Of a stretch of 64,000 bases of DNA, positions 37,079 to 47,182 are shown piece after piece. The notes beneath the pieces are model-generated. The model did not search any database. It saw only the letters and a list, made by a program, of their open reading frames with translations, and had not been told where the DNA came from. This DNA is from Ensifer adhaerens (GTDB taxonomy: Bacteria > Pseudomonadota > Alphaproteobacteria > Rhizobiales > Rhizobiaceae): contig NZ_JABEKT010000002.1 in NCBI RefSeq assembly GCF_013283195.1, positions 806,001 to 870,000 on the forward strand. Direction: 5' to 3'. Position numbers and translations under genes: made by a program. The stretch's first letter is position 1. Each line of letters starts with the position of its first letter.

Positions 37079-38980
37079 GTGGCGTTCAAGAATTTATCGA
37101 TATTGACCAAGGTCGGCCTCGTGGTCGTGGTCATGGGCCTATCCTCAACCCTGATCGCGCTTGCCGGCGCCCGCGGGCTGTCTTCGCTCGGAACGACGAT
37201 CGTCGAAGTCGGCGCCCGCGAGGAAGCCGCCCGCGAGGCGATGGACCTCAGGGTCGACATCATCGCCATCAGCCGCATGACCTATCAGCTGGCAGCAACG
37301 CCCGCGAAGGCTTCCGAGTTCGGCGCCGAGACCGAAACGCGCGCCACCGAAATGCTCGCTCGCGTCACCAAGATCGAGGCGGTTGCCGACGATGCCGAGG
37401 ACAAGCTCCTCAACGACATCCGCACGACGCTCAACAGTTACTTCGACGAAATCCGGGCGATGGTCGCCGTTGCCGGCTCCAATGGCGCGGACGCCGCCGC
37501 CGTCAAGGCAGCACTCGACAAGGCGCTCGACGCTCAGAAGATAGTCACCTCCACGGTCAAGGCCTATACCACCTATTCCGGCGAGGCGCTTGCAACGGCC
37601 CGTGCCGAGGCGCTGTCTTCCTCCTCCGTTGCGATGACGATCCTTCTGGCGGCGGCTGGCGCCTGTATCGTGTTCGGTATGGGGGCCAGCCTCGTCGTCG
37701 CCCGCCGCGGCATTGTGGTTCCGGTGCAGTCGTTAACCGCGATCATGAGCGAACTTGCCGACGGCAAGCTGGATGGCGATGGCGCTGACGTGCAGCGCCG
37801 TGACGAGATCGGCGAGATGGCCCGTGCGGTCGAGGTCTTCCGCAGGAACGCCATCAGCATGCGCGACATGAAGGCCCAGGAGGCGGTGCTGCACGCCCGC
37901 AGCAGCGATCTCCAGTCCAACATCAGCATCGTGGTCGCCTCCGCCGTTGCCGGCGATTTCACCGGCCGCATCACCAAGGACTACGATAACGAAGATCTCA
38001 ATCGCTTCGCCGCCAGCGTCAACGAGCTGGTGTCGAGTGTCGATCTGACGGTCAACGAAGTCCGCCGTGTGGTGGCGGCGCTTGCCGACGCCGACCTGAC
38101 GCAGAACATGCGCGGCGAATTCCACGGCGCCTTCGCCGAGCTTCAGACCAATGTCAACGCGACGATGGTGACGCTGCGCTCGACCATGCAGAACGTGCGC
38201 ACGGCGGCCGGAACGATCAACGACAACTCCGTCGAACTGAGCTCGGCGGCCAACGATCTGTCCAAGCGCACCGAGCAGCAGGCGGCGGCTCTTGAAGAGA
38301 CGGCGGCGGCGCTCGACGAAATCACCTCGACGGTCCGCACCGCTTCGCAGCGCGCCAACGAGGCCCATGAGATGGTGCGCGCCACCAAGGACAGTGCCGG
38401 CCGTTCCGGCGCGATCGTGCGCAGCGCGATCGACGCGATGGGTCGGATCGAGGATTCGTCCAACCGGATCAACCAGATCATTTCGGTGATCGACGAGATC
38501 GCGTTCCAGACCAACCTGCTGGCGCTGAATGCTGGCGTCGAGGCGGCGCGTGCCGGCGAGGCGGGACGAGGCTTTGCCGTTGTTGCCCAGGAGGTGCGCG
38601 AACTGGCGCAGCGTTCGGCCAACGCCGCCAAGGAGATCAAGACCTTGATCAACAGCTCGGCAAGCGAAGTCGAAAACGGCGTGTCGCTGGTGCGTTCGAC
38701 TGGCGAGGCGCTGCTGGAGATCGAGACCCTGGTCAACAATGTCAGCGGCCACGTCAACACGATCGCCACGGCCGCACGCGAACAGGCAACTGCGCTGCAG
38801 GAGATCAACACTTCGGTCAACCACATGGACCAGATGACCCAGCAGAACGCGGCGATGGTCGAGGAAACGACTGCGGCGAGCGGAACGCTTGCTGAGGAAA
38901 GCCGTCAACTGCGCACGATGCTGGCGAAGTTCAAGCTCGAAGGTGCGGCAACACGCGAGAGCTGGAGCCGCGCTGCCTGA
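37079..38980 (+). CDS. Methyl-accepting chemotaxis protein
   Basis: 633-residue chemoreceptor: TM1 about 11-32, periplasmic helical sensor about 33-185, TM2 about 186-208, HAMP about 209-265, a second HAMP-like/linker segment about 290-345, then the cytoplasmic coiled coil. The signalling tip is clear: [33 protein letters not shown]. There is no C-terminal NWETF-type CheR tether. GTG 37079 has AGGAG 8 nt upstream and begins right at the cytoplasmic stub before TM1; the ATG 130 bp upstream would add an implausible polar tail. The ligand is unknown. It lies between the oxoprolinase and an aldehyde dehydrogenase, without other che genes. Confidence 0.93.
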   Translation: MAFKNLSILTKVGLVVVVMGLSSTLIALAGARGLSSLGTTIVEVGAREEAAREAMDLRVDIIAISRMTYQLAATPAKASEFGAETETRATEMLARVTKIEAVADDAEDKLLNDIRTTLNSYFDEIRAMVAVAGSNGADAAAVKAALDKALDAQKIVTSTVKAYTTYSGEALATARAEALSSSSVAMTILLAAAGACIVFGMGASLVVARRGIVVPVQSLTAIMSELADGKLDGDGADVQRRDEIGEMARAVEVFRRNAISMRDMKAQEAVLHARSSDLQSNISIVVASAVAGDFTGRITKDYDNEDLNRFAASVNELVSSVDLTVNEVRRVVAALADADLTQNMRGEFHGAFAELQTNVNATMVTLRSTMQNVRTAAGTINDNSVELSSAANDLSKRTEQQAAALEETAAALDEITSTVRTASQRANEAHEMVRATKDSAGRSGAIVRSAIDAMGRIEDSSNRINQIISVIDEIAFQTNLLALNAGVEAARAGEAGRGFAVVAQEVRELAQRSANAAKEIKTLINSSASEVENGVSLVRSTGEALLEIETLVNNVSGHVNTIATAAREQATALQEINTSVNHMDQMTQQNAAMVEETTAASGTLAEESRQLRTMLAKFKLEGAATRESWSRAA

Positions 38981-39004
38981 CGCAAGGCGAGCGAAAGCAA
39001 AAGA

Positions 39005-39035
39005 GAAGGGCCGGCAATCAATTGCCGGCCCTTCT
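39005..39035. terminator. Bidirectional terminator between convergent genes
   Basis: 14-bp perfect stem GAAGGGCCGGCAAT / ATTGCCGGCCCTTC with a 2-nt tip, midway between the convergent chemoreceptor and aldehyde dehydrogenase genes. T-rich tract on the minus side (TTCTCTTTTGC). Confidence 0.75.
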
Positions 39036-39057
39036 GTCATTTCGTCGTCCGGCTGCG

Positions 39058-40602
39058 TTACGCTTCCGGCGAATAGCCGAAGACCACCGCGGGATTCTCG
39101 GCGGTCTCGACCCAGACGCTCTTGGTCTGGGTATAGGCAAGCAGCGCGTCGCGGCCGCTGGAGCGGCCATAGCCCGAGCGGCCGAAACCGCCGAAGGGCG
39201 ACATGACGCTGATCGTCTTGTAGCCATTGATCCAGAACGTGCCGGCCCGCACACGTGCGGCCATGCGGTGGGCGCGACCGACGTCTTTTGTCCAGACCGC
39301 GCCGGCAAGGCCGTAGGGATTGTCGTTGGCAAGCGCGACGGCCTCGTCTTCATCGTCGAAGACGGTGACGGCGACCACCGGGCCGAAGACTTCCTCACGC
39401 GCTATCGTCATGTCGGGCTTGACGTTGTCGAGGATGGTCGGGGCGAAGAAGAAACCGCCGGAGGACGAGAGTGCCGCCGGCTTGCTGCCGCCGGTCGCAA
39501 GGGTAGCACCCTCGGCCACGCCCTGCCGCACCATTTCGTCGATCTTTGCCCATTGGCGGGCATTGTTGATCGGGCCGATCTGGGTGGCGTCGAGATAGGG
39601 ATCGCCGACGGGAATGCGCTCGGCGGCGCGGGCGTACCGCTCGACGAACTGTTGATGCACCGAGCGGTGGATCAGGAGACGAGAGCCGGCAACGCAGCTC
39701 TGGCCCGCACCGGAGAAGATCGCCGACTGTGCGCCGACGATGGCGCGGTCGAGATCGGCATCGGCAAAGACGATGTTGCCGGATTTGCCGCCGAGCTCGA
39801 GAATGCACGGCACGACGTTTTTCGCAGCCGCAGCCGCAATGGCAGATCCGGCCTGAGCCGAGCCGACGAAGACGACGAGCGCGGTCTTCGGGTGGGCGAC
39901 CATGGCGGCGCCGGCCGTCAGGCCCGCCCCGGCGATGACGTTGACGAGGCCGCGCGGCGCGCCGCCTGCCTCGCAAAGCGCGCCGAGCACGAGCGTGCTG
40001 AGCGGCGTCAGTTCCGACGGTTTGATGACGACGCCGTTGCCGGCGCAGATCGCCGGGGCGATCTGCCAGCCGCCGGTAAAGAGCGGCGCGTTCCACGGCG
40101 TGATCTGGGCGACGACGCCGACCGGTTCGTGCCTGACATAGTTCAGGTGCGACGTTGGCACCGGGATGACCTCGCCATGCAGCTTGTCGCACCAGCCGGC
40201 ATAGTATTCGAACATTTCGGCGACACGCAGCGCTTCGCCGCGGATGTCGCGGATCGGCCGGCCGGCGGACCGGCTTTCAAGCTCGGCGAGTTCCGGTGCG
40301 CGCTCGCGGATCTTGCGTCCGATCTCGTTCATCACCCGGCCGCGGGCGGATGCCGTCAAGGCCATCCATTCGCGCTGGGCGCGCGAGGCCGCGTCCATCG
40401 CCGCATCGATGACGGCGGCATCGGCGTCCTTGAACGTCGCGAAAACGGCGCCGGTTGCCGGGTCGGTCAGGTCCTGTTCAGGCCCTGAGCCTGTCACCAG
40501 CGTACCGTCGACATAGCTGCCGATCTCGGCTCCGGGCAGGAAGCCGTGGAAGAGTTCGCCGATACGCTCGGCCTTTGCGGCCGGCATGGTCATGTCGTTC
40601 AT
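39058..40602 (-). CDS. NAD(P)-dependent aldehyde dehydrogenase
   Basis: 514 residues, ALDH superfamily. Catalytic set present: Asn171 (TPWNAP), Lys194 (KPSE), Glu269 (LELGGKSGN) and Cys303 (GAGQSCVAGS); NAD loop VFVGSAQAG. It oxidises an aldehyde to the carboxylate; the substrate cannot be read from sequence. It is the second gene of a minus-strand pair with the HIBADH-like dehydrogenase 15 bp upstream, so the two probably act in sequence: alcohol to semialdehyde to acid. Confidence 0.92.
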   Translation of the reverse strand: MNDMTMPAAKAERIGELFHGFLPGAEIGSYVDGTLVTGSGPEQDLTDPATGAVFATFKDADAAVIDAAMDAASRAQREWMALTASARGRVMNEIGRKIRERAPELAELESRSAGRPIRDIRGEALRVAEMFEYYAGWCDKLHGEVIPVPTSHLNYVRHEPVGVVAQITPWNAPLFTGGWQIAPAICAGNGVVIKPSELTPLSTLVLGALCEAGGAPRGLVNVIAGAGLTAGAAMVAHPKTALVVFVGSAQAGSAIAAAAAKNVVPCILELGGKSGNIVFADADLDRAIVGAQSAIFSGAGQSCVAGSRLLIHRSVHQQFVERYARAAERIPVGDPYLDATQIGPINNARQWAKIDEMVRQGVAEGATLATGGSKPAALSSSGGFFFAPTILDNVKPDMTIAREEVFGPVVAVTVFDDEDEAVALANDNPYGLAGAVWTKDVGRAHRMAARVRAGTFWINGYKTISVMSPFGGFGRSGYGRSSGRDALLAYTQTKSVWVETAENPAVVFGYSPEA

Positions 40603-40617
40603 CGTCTTCCCCTGGTC

Positions 40618-41505
40618 TTATCGGTTGTCGTTGGCCGCAGCGCGGAAAGCGCCCATGCGGGTGAAATCATCGGCATTGTCGAGCGGACTTTCAGCCCAGA
40701 GCCGGGCAACTTCCACTGAGAGCGGCAGCGCGGCACCGGTGCGGCCGGCGAGTTCGCTTGCAAGCCTGACGTCCTTGCGCATCAGGCCCATGGTGAAGCC
40801 GCTGTCGAAGCGATCGTTCATCACCCAGGTCGGGAAATGCACGTCGCTGATCATCGATTTTCCGGAAGCAGCGTTCAGCACCTTCAACGCCTGTTCGGGC
40901 TCGAGCCCAGCGGAAAGCGCCAGCTTCAGCCCTTCGCCCGTCGTCACCATATGGGCGGCGGCGAGCAGGTTGTTGACGAGCTTGGCGACGTTGCCCGCAC
41001 CGCTTGGGCCGACATGCAGCGCCTTCGCCGCCATCGCGTCGATAGCGGGCGCTGCGCGGGCAACATCGGCGTCACTGCCGCCGATCATCATCGTCAGCTT
41101 GCCGCTTGCCGCGCCCGCCGGGCCACCGGAGACGGGCGCGTCGAGGAAGCCGTGGCCGAGCGCGTTCAGGCCGGCGGCAAGATCGCGCGAAACGTCCGGC
41201 TCCGACGTGGATGTGTCGATGATGACGACACGACCGCTGGCAGCCTTGAGGGCGTCGAGATTAGCTTCGACGACAGCCGCGACATCCTTGGCGGTCGGCA
41301 GTGAGAAGACGATGAATTCAGTGCCGGCAAAGACGTCGGCCAGCGTTTCGCACGGCGTCACCCCGCCTTCGGCGGCGAGATTCCGCCTGCTGTCGGAAAG
41401 GTCGAAACCCTTTACTGCAAAGCCGTTGCTTGCGAGCGTGGTCGCCATCCCGAGCCCCATGGCTCCAAGCCCGACCACGCCTATGGCTGTGTCTTTCGTC
41501 GTCAT
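40618..41505 (-). CDS. 3-hydroxyisobutyrate dehydrogenase-like (beta-hydroxyacid) dehydrogenase
   Basis: 295 residues of the beta-hydroxyacid dehydrogenase family (MmsB/GarR/GlxR). N-terminal Rossmann motif GVVGLGAMGLGMA; substrate motif DAPVSGGPAGAASGKLTMMIGG; catalytic Lys in GAGNVAKLVNN. ATG 41505 with GAGGG upstream is preferred over GTG 41517. Reduction of tartronate semialdehyde or oxidation of 3-hydroxy acids are both possible; the partner aldehyde dehydrogenase favours the oxidative direction. Confidence 0.9.
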   Translation of the reverse strand: MTTKDTAIGVVGLGAMGLGMATTLASNGFAVKGFDLSDSRRNLAAEGGVTPCETLADVFAGTEFIVFSLPTAKDVAAVVEANLDALKAASGRVVIIDTSTSEPDVSRDLAAGLNALGHGFLDAPVSGGPAGAASGKLTMMIGGSDADVARAAPAIDAMAAKALHVGPSGAGNVAKLVNNLLAAAHMVTTGEGLKLALSAGLEPEQALKVLNAASGKSMISDVHFPTWVMNDRFDSGFTMGLMRKDVRLASELAGRTGAALPLSVEVARLWAESPLDNADDFTRMGAFRAAANDNR

Positions 41506-41658
41506 ATCCGGTTTCACCCTCAGCGTTTGTTTTGGTGCTGAGAAGGTGGCACGGGGTCTCTGGGGCCGGTAGACGGCGCTGCCGGTACACTGCGTTGCTG
41601 ACCCTGCAACGTCGGCATGCGAAGGGGCAGGCGACTGCTGAGGGCCTGCCTCCGATCG

Positions 41659-42648
41659 TCAGACGGTGACGACGATCTTGCCGAACTGCTCGTTCGCCTC
41701 CAGATAGCGATGCGCCTCGACGATCTCTTCGAACGGAAAGGTTTTCGCGATTACCGGCTTGAGCGAACCCGATGCCAGGCCGTCGAGGATGAAGGCCTTG
41801 GCCGCTTCCAGTCGCCGGCGATCGCCGATAATTTCGTGGACGAGGTAGCCGCGCAGGGTCAGCGATTTGCTGAGGACGGGAAACAGCGGAAAAGGTGTCG
41901 GCTCGGGGCTGAGGCCGCCATATTCGATGAGAATGCCGCCGCGCGCCATCGCTGCCGTCAGCGGTTCGAAGATCGGTCCGCCGATCGGGTCGAACACCAC
42001 CCGGATGCCCTCAACCCCGTTGATCTCCTTCAGCCGGCCCCCGAGGTCTTCCTCCGCGGAGGCAATGACATGCGCGGCGCCCGCGTTAAGCAGAGCCTGT
42101 CTCTTGGCGGAGGTCCGCGTGACGGCAATTGGCGTTGCGCCGACGAGGTTGGCGATCTGGATCGCTGCCAACCCGACACTGCTTGAGGCAGCGGTGATCA
42201 CCACCGTATCGTCTTTGCCCAACCTGGCGATGTCGAGCAACGAGCCATAGGCGGTCAGATATTGCATCCACACGGATGCGGCCGCTTCCCAGCTGAGCGA
42301 CGAAGGGTGCTTGACGACTTGCGAGGCGGGGAAGGTGACAAGCTCGCCATAGGCGGGCCAACGGACCATCGATATCGGCGGAATGACACTGACGGCATCG
42401 CCCGGCACAAATCCTTCTACCTTGTCGCCGATGGCCTCGATCACGCCGGCGGCCTCGAGGCCGAGACCGGACGGCAGCATCGGCGTTTCTATATACCGGC
42501 CCGAGCGCAACAGCGCCTCGGCGCGATTGAGCCCCAGGGCCTTGACGCAGATGCGGACCTCGCCGACAGCGGGCAAGGCGACATCGTGACTCTCGATGCG
42601 CAGGACTTCGGGACCACCATGCTCATGAAAACGAACGACGCGAGCCAT
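41659..42648 (-). CDS. Quinone oxidoreductase-like MDR-family dehydrogenase
   Basis: 329 residues, medium-chain dehydrogenase/reductase fold. N-terminal GroES-like domain (GLGLEAAGVIEAIGDKVEGFVPGD), nucleotide-binding segment VVITAASSSVGLAAIQIANLVGATPIAVTRT. No catalytic-zinc Cys/His set is visible, so it belongs to the zinc-free NADPH:quinone reductase/enoyl reductase side. It is divergent from a LysR-type regulator gene 102 bp away, the classical arrangement for a LysR target responding to quinones or electrophiles. Confidence 0.9.
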   Translation of the reverse strand: MARVVRFHEHGGPEVLRIESHDVALPAVGEVRICVKALGLNRAEALLRSGRYIETPMLPSGLGLEAAGVIEAIGDKVEGFVPGDAVSVIPPISMVRWPAYGELVTFPASQVVKHPSSLSWEAAASVWMQYLTAYGSLLDIARLGKDDTVVITAASSSVGLAAIQIANLVGATPIAVTRTSAKRQALLNAGAAHVIASAEEDLGGRLKEINGVEGIRVVFDPIGGPIFEPLTAAMARGGILIEYGGLSPEPTPFPLFPVLSKSLTLRGYLVHEIIGDRRRLEAAKAFILDGLASGSLKPVIAKTFPFEEIVEAHRYLEANEQFGKIVVTV

Positions 42649-42750
42649 GCTCTAACTCCATAATGACTGAACTGAATAAGCTATGCCTTTCCGTTTGATT
42701 TGGATAAATCATCGGTTACGCAGAACAGTAGAAACCAGGAGTTTCGAATT

Positions 42751-43650
42751 ATGGATCGCCTCACAAGCATGACGGTGTTTGTCAAAGCGGTGGATCTCGG
42801 CTCGTTTGCAGCCGCCGCGGAGGACCTCGATCTCTCCGGGCCGATGGTCGGCAAGCATGTTCGATTTCTCGAGGAACGGCTCGGCGTGCGGCTGATCAAC
42901 AGAACCACGCGCCGGCAGAGCCTGACTGAATTCGGCCGCGCCTATTATGATCGCTGCCGCGTCATCCTTGCGGAGGCGGAAGCCGCGGACGCGCTTGCGG
43001 CCGACCAGCTTGGCGAGCCGCGCGGCCGGCTGCGGGTCACCATGCCTGCGCTGCTCGGCCGGCGGTGCGTCGCACCGATCCTCATGGAATTTGCCCGCAA
43101 ATATCCGGGGCTCGAACTGGAGCTGTCGTTTGGCGATCGCATCGTCGATCTTGTCGAGGATCGCTACGATCTCGCCATCCGCACCGGCGCTCTGGAGGAC
43201 AGGGCAGGCCTGATCTCCCGCCGGCTTGCCAGCCACGGCATGATCGTTTGCGCTTCGCCGTCTTACGTCGAGCGCCACGGCGCCCCGCGACAGATCGACG
43301 ACCTCAGCGGCCACCATGCCGTCATCTACAACCGCCCGGGATGGGTGCATCCCTGGCTGTTCCCGCGTGATGGTCGCTCGGCGCTGGAGGTGACGCCCGC
43401 CAATCGGTTGCGGCTCGACGATCTCGAGGCAGTGGCCGATGCCGCATCTGCTGGAATGGGACTGGCGTGGCTACCGTCGTGGCTCGTTCGTCAGCGCATC
43501 AGGGCCGGTGTTCTTGTCGAAGTGTTGCAGGATGAGCAGGGATACGTGTTCGACAACTATGCCCTGTGGCTGCGAACACCGCATCTGCCGCTGAAGGTTC
43601 GCCTGGCAGTCGATGCTCTGGCAGCGGCCCTGCCCAAGGCAATGATCTGA
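42751..43650 (+). CDS. LysR-family transcriptional regulator
   Basis: 299 residues: N-terminal winged helix (MTVFVKAVDLGSFAAAAEDLDLSGPMVGKHVRFLEERLGVRL) and C-terminal effector domain starting at about residue 90. It resembles the LysR group that controls divergent NADPH dehydrogenases. AGGAG lies 9 nt before ATG 42751. Likely controls the divergent quinone-oxidoreductase-like gene. Confidence 0.94.
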   Translation: MDRLTSMTVFVKAVDLGSFAAAAEDLDLSGPMVGKHVRFLEERLGVRLINRTTRRQSLTEFGRAYYDRCRVILAEAEAADALAADQLGEPRGRLRVTMPALLGRRCVAPILMEFARKYPGLELELSFGDRIVDLVEDRYDLAIRTGALEDRAGLISRRLASHGMIVCASPSYVERHGAPRQIDDLSGHHAVIYNRPGWVHPWLFPRDGRSALEVTPANRLRLDDLEAVADAASAGMGLAWLPSWLVRQRIRAGVLVEVLQDEQGYVFDNYALWLRTPHLPLKVRLAVDALAAALPKAMI

Positions 43651-43670
43651 ACGGGGTTGCCTGGTCGATG

Positions 43671-44588
43671 TTAGGCCCGAAAAGACTGCATCTCCAGCGC
43701 CAGGTGCTGGCCGAGTTTTTCCACCGACAGCGGTAGGCGCCGATGGGCGCGCACCATCAGATGGGCGCTTGCCTCGCGCAGCAGTGGATCTTCAAGATCG
43801 ACCGCCTGCATGGCGCCACGGGCAATTTCGCCGGAGACGGCGGCACGCGGCAGGAAGGTGATGCCGAGACCCGAGGCGACGAAGCGGCGTAGCACTTCGA
43901 TCGAGTGTGTTTCGAGCAGCGGCGCCAGCGCCATGCCGGCATCGGCCGCCACACGGGCGACGAGCTGGGTGACGCCATTGCCCTTGCCGAGCAGGGCGCA
44001 GGGCGAGGCCAGACAGTCTGCCAGCTTCAGCTCGGTGCGGGTGGAAAGCGCATGCCCGTTCGGAACGATGACGCAGAGCGGCTGGCGCGCGATTGCCAGC
44101 GCCCGGATGCGCGGATCGGTCAACGGCGTGTAGGCGATGCCGATATCGGCGTCGCTGTTGGCGATGGCATCGACCACATCCTCGGTGCTGCCGAGTTCGA
44201 CGATGTAGCGCACGTAGGAATGCGCCTTCGAGAACGACGACAGCCCGTGCTCGACGAGGTCTGCCATGAACCCTTCTCCGCAACGAATGCGGATGCGGGT
44301 CTGCTGCACGCCGCGGATCTGATCGAGTTGCTCGGCCAACAGGCCGTTGTCCTCAAGGACACGTTTGCCATGTTCGAGGACCAGTTCGCCGGCATCGGTC
44401 AAGACGGTGCCGCGCGCAGTGCGTTCGAACAGGGCAAGGCCGATCTCGCGTTCGGTGTCGGCGATCTGGCGGCTGACGACCGAAGGCGCCAGCCCCATAT
44501 GTTCCGCAGCACCCCGGATCGAGCCGATGCGGGCGACCGCCATAAAAATCTTGAGCGCTTTCGCGTCGAGCACGTCCATGGTGGTCAT
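43671..44588 (-). CDS. LysR-family transcriptional regulator
   Basis: About 305 residues. N-terminal helix-turn-helix KIFMAVARIGSIRGAAEHMGLAPSVVSRQI; effector domain from about residue 95. Start uncertain between ATG 44588 and ATG 44579. It lies 24 bp downstream of the M20 amidohydrolase gene on the same strand, so it may be the last gene of the membrane-protein/amidohydrolase operon and regulate it. It is convergent with the previous LysR gene, 20 bp away. Confidence 0.93.
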   Translation of the reverse strand: MTTMDVLDAKALKIFMAVARIGSIRGAAEHMGLAPSVVSRQIADTEREIGLALFERTARGTVLTDAGELVLEHGKRVLEDNGLLAEQLDQIRGVQQTRIRIRCGEGFMADLVEHGLSSFSKAHSYVRYIVELGSTEDVVDAIANSDADIGIAYTPLTDPRIRALAIARQPLCVIVPNGHALSTRTELKLADCLASPCALLGKGNGVTQLVARVAADAGMALAPLLETHSIEVLRRFVASGLGITFLPRAAVSGEIARGAMQAVDLEDPLLREASAHLMVRAHRRLPLSVEKLGQHLALEMQSFRA

Positions 44589-44612
44589 GGATGCGACGGA
44601 AACCGCTTGAGG

Positions 44613-45779
44613 TCAACGACCAAGAGACGAGGCGATCAGCCTTGTCCAGAGGTCAACGCCTTGCGCAATGATCGCGTCGTTGAAATCGTAGTGCGGCGAA
44701 TGAAGGCCGGGATTGCTGCCGTCGCGGCGCGCACCGAGCCAGATGTAGCAACCGGGACGTTCCTCCAGCATGAAGGCGAAATCCTCCGCGGCCATGCTCG
44801 GAGCGGCATCGACGACGACAAGGGCGCCGTCCTGTGCTGCGACGGAACGCGCGAAGGCGGCGGACGCGGCATCGTTGATCGTCGCGGGATAACGGCGTTG
44901 ATAGTCGAGATCGGCCGAACAGCCGAGGCCTTCTGCAACGGCTTCGACCAGCGTCCGCATGCGCTTTTCAAGAATGTCGCCCACGTCCTTTGCGAACCAA
45001 CGGGTTGTGCCGCGGATGATGGCCTCCTGCGGGATGACGTTCCAGGCGTCGCCGCCATGGATCTGGGTCACGGAGAGCACGGCGGCATCGAGCGGCGAGA
45101 CGTTGCGGCTGGCAATCGTCTGCAGCGCAGTGACGATCTGGGCTGCGGCAACCAGGGGATCGGCGCCCTCATGCGGCATGGCGCCGTGGGCGCCCCGGCC
45201 GGTGACGCGGATCTCGAACACGCCGAATGCGGCCATCATCGCGTCGTCGCGGGCAACGCAGGTGCCGACGTCCAGCGCCGGCCAGTTATGCAGCGCGTAG
45301 ACGGCGTCAGTCGGAAAATCCCGGAATAGGCCGTCGGCGACCATGGCGCGGGCGCCGCCTTCGGCTTCTTCGGCCGGCTGGAAAAGGAAGTGGACGGTGC
45401 CGTCGAATTCCATCTCTGACGCCTGTCGCGCAGCGGCGAGCAGCATCGAGACATGGCCGTCATGACCGCAGGCATGCATCTTGCCCGCAGTTTTCGACGC
45501 GTAGGCAACGCCGCTGGCCTCGACGATCGGCAGTGCATCCATGTCGGCGCGGATGGCGATGGTGCGGGGGGAGGTGCCGCGCGACAGCGTGCCGACGAGG
45601 CCCGTGCCGCCATAGCCGCCTTTGACGTTAACGCCCCATTCGGCAAGCTTGGCGGCGATGAAGGCCGAGGTTTCGCGTTCCTCGAAAGCGAGTTCCGGAT
45701 GGGCGTGCAGGTGATGGCGCCAGGCGATCGTTTCCGCGATACGGTCGGGGCTGATGTCGTGGCGGCTCATCTCGTTCAT
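44613..45779 (-). CDS. M20D amidohydrolase (hippurate hydrolase-like)
   Basis: 388 residues, cytoplasmic binuclear metal amidohydrolase of the HipO/IAA-amino-acid hydrolase group. Motifs: RHHLHAHPELAFEE, AIRADMDALPI, MHACGHDGHVSMLL, FLFQPAEEAEGGA, ALHNWPALDVGT, GRGAHGAMPHEG. It hydrolyses N-acyl amino acids to acid and amino acid. It is preceded by two small membrane-protein genes and followed by LysR, suggesting import of an N-acyl or aryl-amide conjugate. The exact substrate is unknown. Confidence 0.93.
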   Translation of the reverse strand: MNEMSRHDISPDRIAETIAWRHHLHAHPELAFEERETSAFIAAKLAEWGVNVKGGYGGTGLVGTLSRGTSPRTIAIRADMDALPIVEASGVAYASKTAGKMHACGHDGHVSMLLAAARQASEMEFDGTVHFLFQPAEEAEGGARAMVADGLFRDFPTDAVYALHNWPALDVGTCVARDDAMMAAFGVFEIRVTGRGAHGAMPHEGADPLVAAAQIVTALQTIASRNVSPLDAAVLSVTQIHGGDAWNVIPQEAIIRGTTRWFAKDVGDILEKRMRTLVEAVAEGLGCSADLDYQRRYPATINDAASAAFARSVAAQDGALVVVDAAPSMAAEDFAFMLEERPGCYIWLGARRDGSNPGLHSPHYDFNDAIIAQGVDLWTRLIASSLGR

Positions 45780-45833
45780 CCTGTTTTTGCAAATGGAAGG
45801 CCGGCCGCCAAGGCAGCCGGCCTCGTTTCTATC

Positions 45834-46349
45834 CTACTGGCCGAGCCGCAGGAACAGGTCGGCGACGACGACGGAGCCCATATAGGTGCCGATCATCACG
45901 CAGATCGCGACAATGACGATCTTCCAGCCGGATCGGCGGGCGATCGCAAATTCGCTGGCTGTCAGCGCAAGACCGCCATAGGCGAGCGCAGGCGTGGCGA
46001 GCGCCAGGAAGTTCAGGTGCTCGACCTGCTCGCTGACCCAGGCAGCACCCGGCACGCCCGGGATGGTGATCAGGATCGCGATCAGCGAGACCCAGGCGAC
46101 GCTCGGCAGGTAGAAGGGCACGAAGCGCGCGAAGCCGAGGCCGATGATGCAGGCGACGTAAAGGACCGCCATGCCGGGCAGGGCGACGAGTGGCGACGTG
46201 CCGGTGCCGACCCAGTTGGCGATGAGGCCGATGGCACAGGCGATCAGCAGCAGCCCGGAATGCTTGACGACATCGATCTTGCGCTCGTCTTCTGCGTTAA
46301 GCGGCAGGTCGTCTGCAAGATTTGCGGTGGTGTTGGTTTGATTGGCCAT
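45834..46349 (-). CDS. Small multi-pass membrane protein, partner of the DUF3100-like protein
   Basis: 171 residues, a hydrophilic N-terminal ~30 then about four to five membrane segments (LLLIACAIGLIANWVG, LPGMAVLYVACIIGLG, WVSLIAILITIPG, IVIVAICVMIGTYMGSVV). ATG 46349 is preceded by GGAGACAGGAA. Located directly between the DUF3100-like and M20 genes, 17 bp from the former. I infer a two-subunit transporter; the function is not established. Confidence 0.75.
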   Translation of the reverse strand: MANQTNTTANLADDLPLNAEDERKIDVVKHSGLLLIACAIGLIANWVGTGTSPLVALPGMAVLYVACIIGLGFARFVPFYLPSVAWVSLIAILITIPGVPGAAWVSEQVEHLNFLALATPALAYGGLALTASEFAIARRSGWKIVIVAICVMIGTYMGSVVVADLFLRLGQ

Positions 46350-46366
46350 TGTTCCTGTCTCCCCGA

Positions 46367-47182
46367 TCAGGCTGTTTTGCGGTCGGACGGACGGGCCTTG
46401 TTGTAAAGCCATTCCGTCAGCGGCAGGGCGACGAACATGCCGACGTAAAGGCCGGTCGCGTAGGTCAGGATGTTGCTGGCTGCGGCGAGCGCCAGGATGA
46501 TGTCCTTCTGGTCGGGAACGACGGCGACGAGACCGCCGGTGCAGGCAGCCAGCATCGAGCCGGAGCCGACGCCGCAGGACATGGCAAGCGCCCGCACGTC
46601 GAAAATGCCGAGGCCGTGCACGAGCGGCGGCATGATGGCGAAGACGAAGGTGCCGATCAGCGTTCCGGTGGCATAGACGCCCATGGCGCCAGCACCTTCC
46701 GGCGAGTTGAGGCCGTATTTATCGGCGATCAGCGCCAGGTTGGGCTCGCGGTCGATCGAGTAGGTGGCGCCGACCGCTTCGCGGCCCATCTTGAGCAGGA
46801 AGACGGCGACCGGGAAAGCGACGAGAATGGTGCCGAGATTGCCCAGCTCCTGCAGGACGAGTGCCGGCCCGGCCTCGATGATCTTGGAGATCTGCGGCCC
46901 GACCGTCGTGCCGAACTTGGCGATGAACGGCATGATCGCAACGGTGATCATGGCGCCGGAAAGCTTGACCGCATCCTTGGAAAGGAATTTGGCGCTGGCC
47001 TTGAAAATGGCGGGATTGAGCAGGATGCCGAGCGCGAAGGCGTAAAGGATCGGCAGGAAGATCACGGTTCCGAGGCCGATCGACAGGCGTTGAATGCCGA
47101 TCAGCTCGCAGACGATGACGATCGCAAGCACAAGGACGTGCAGATAGAGCCCGCCCGTGGCGGCTCCGGGTTTTCCGGTCAT
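46367..47182 (-). CDS. DUF3100-like multi-pass membrane protein
   Basis: 271 residues, about seven to eight membrane segments, with conserved-looking polar turns such as VGSGSMLAACTG and a YATGTLIGTF segment. Assigned to DUF3100 from overall look and from its usual company (M20 amidohydrolase, LysR). GAGGAG precedes ATG 47182. First gene of the operon. A carrier for the substrate of the amidohydrolase is the simplest idea. Confidence 0.7.
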   Translation of the reverse strand: MTGKPGAATGGLYLHVLVLAIVIVCELIGIQRLSIGLGTVIFLPILYAFALGILLNPAIFKASAKFLSKDAVKLSGAMITVAIMPFIAKFGTTVGPQISKIIEAGPALVLQELGNLGTILVAFPVAVFLLKMGREAVGATYSIDREPNLALIADKYGLNSPEGAGAMGVYATGTLIGTFVFAIMPPLVHGLGIFDVRALAMSCGVGSGSMLAACTGGLVAVVPDQKDIILALAAASNILTYATGLYVGMFVALPLTEWLYNKARPSDRKTA

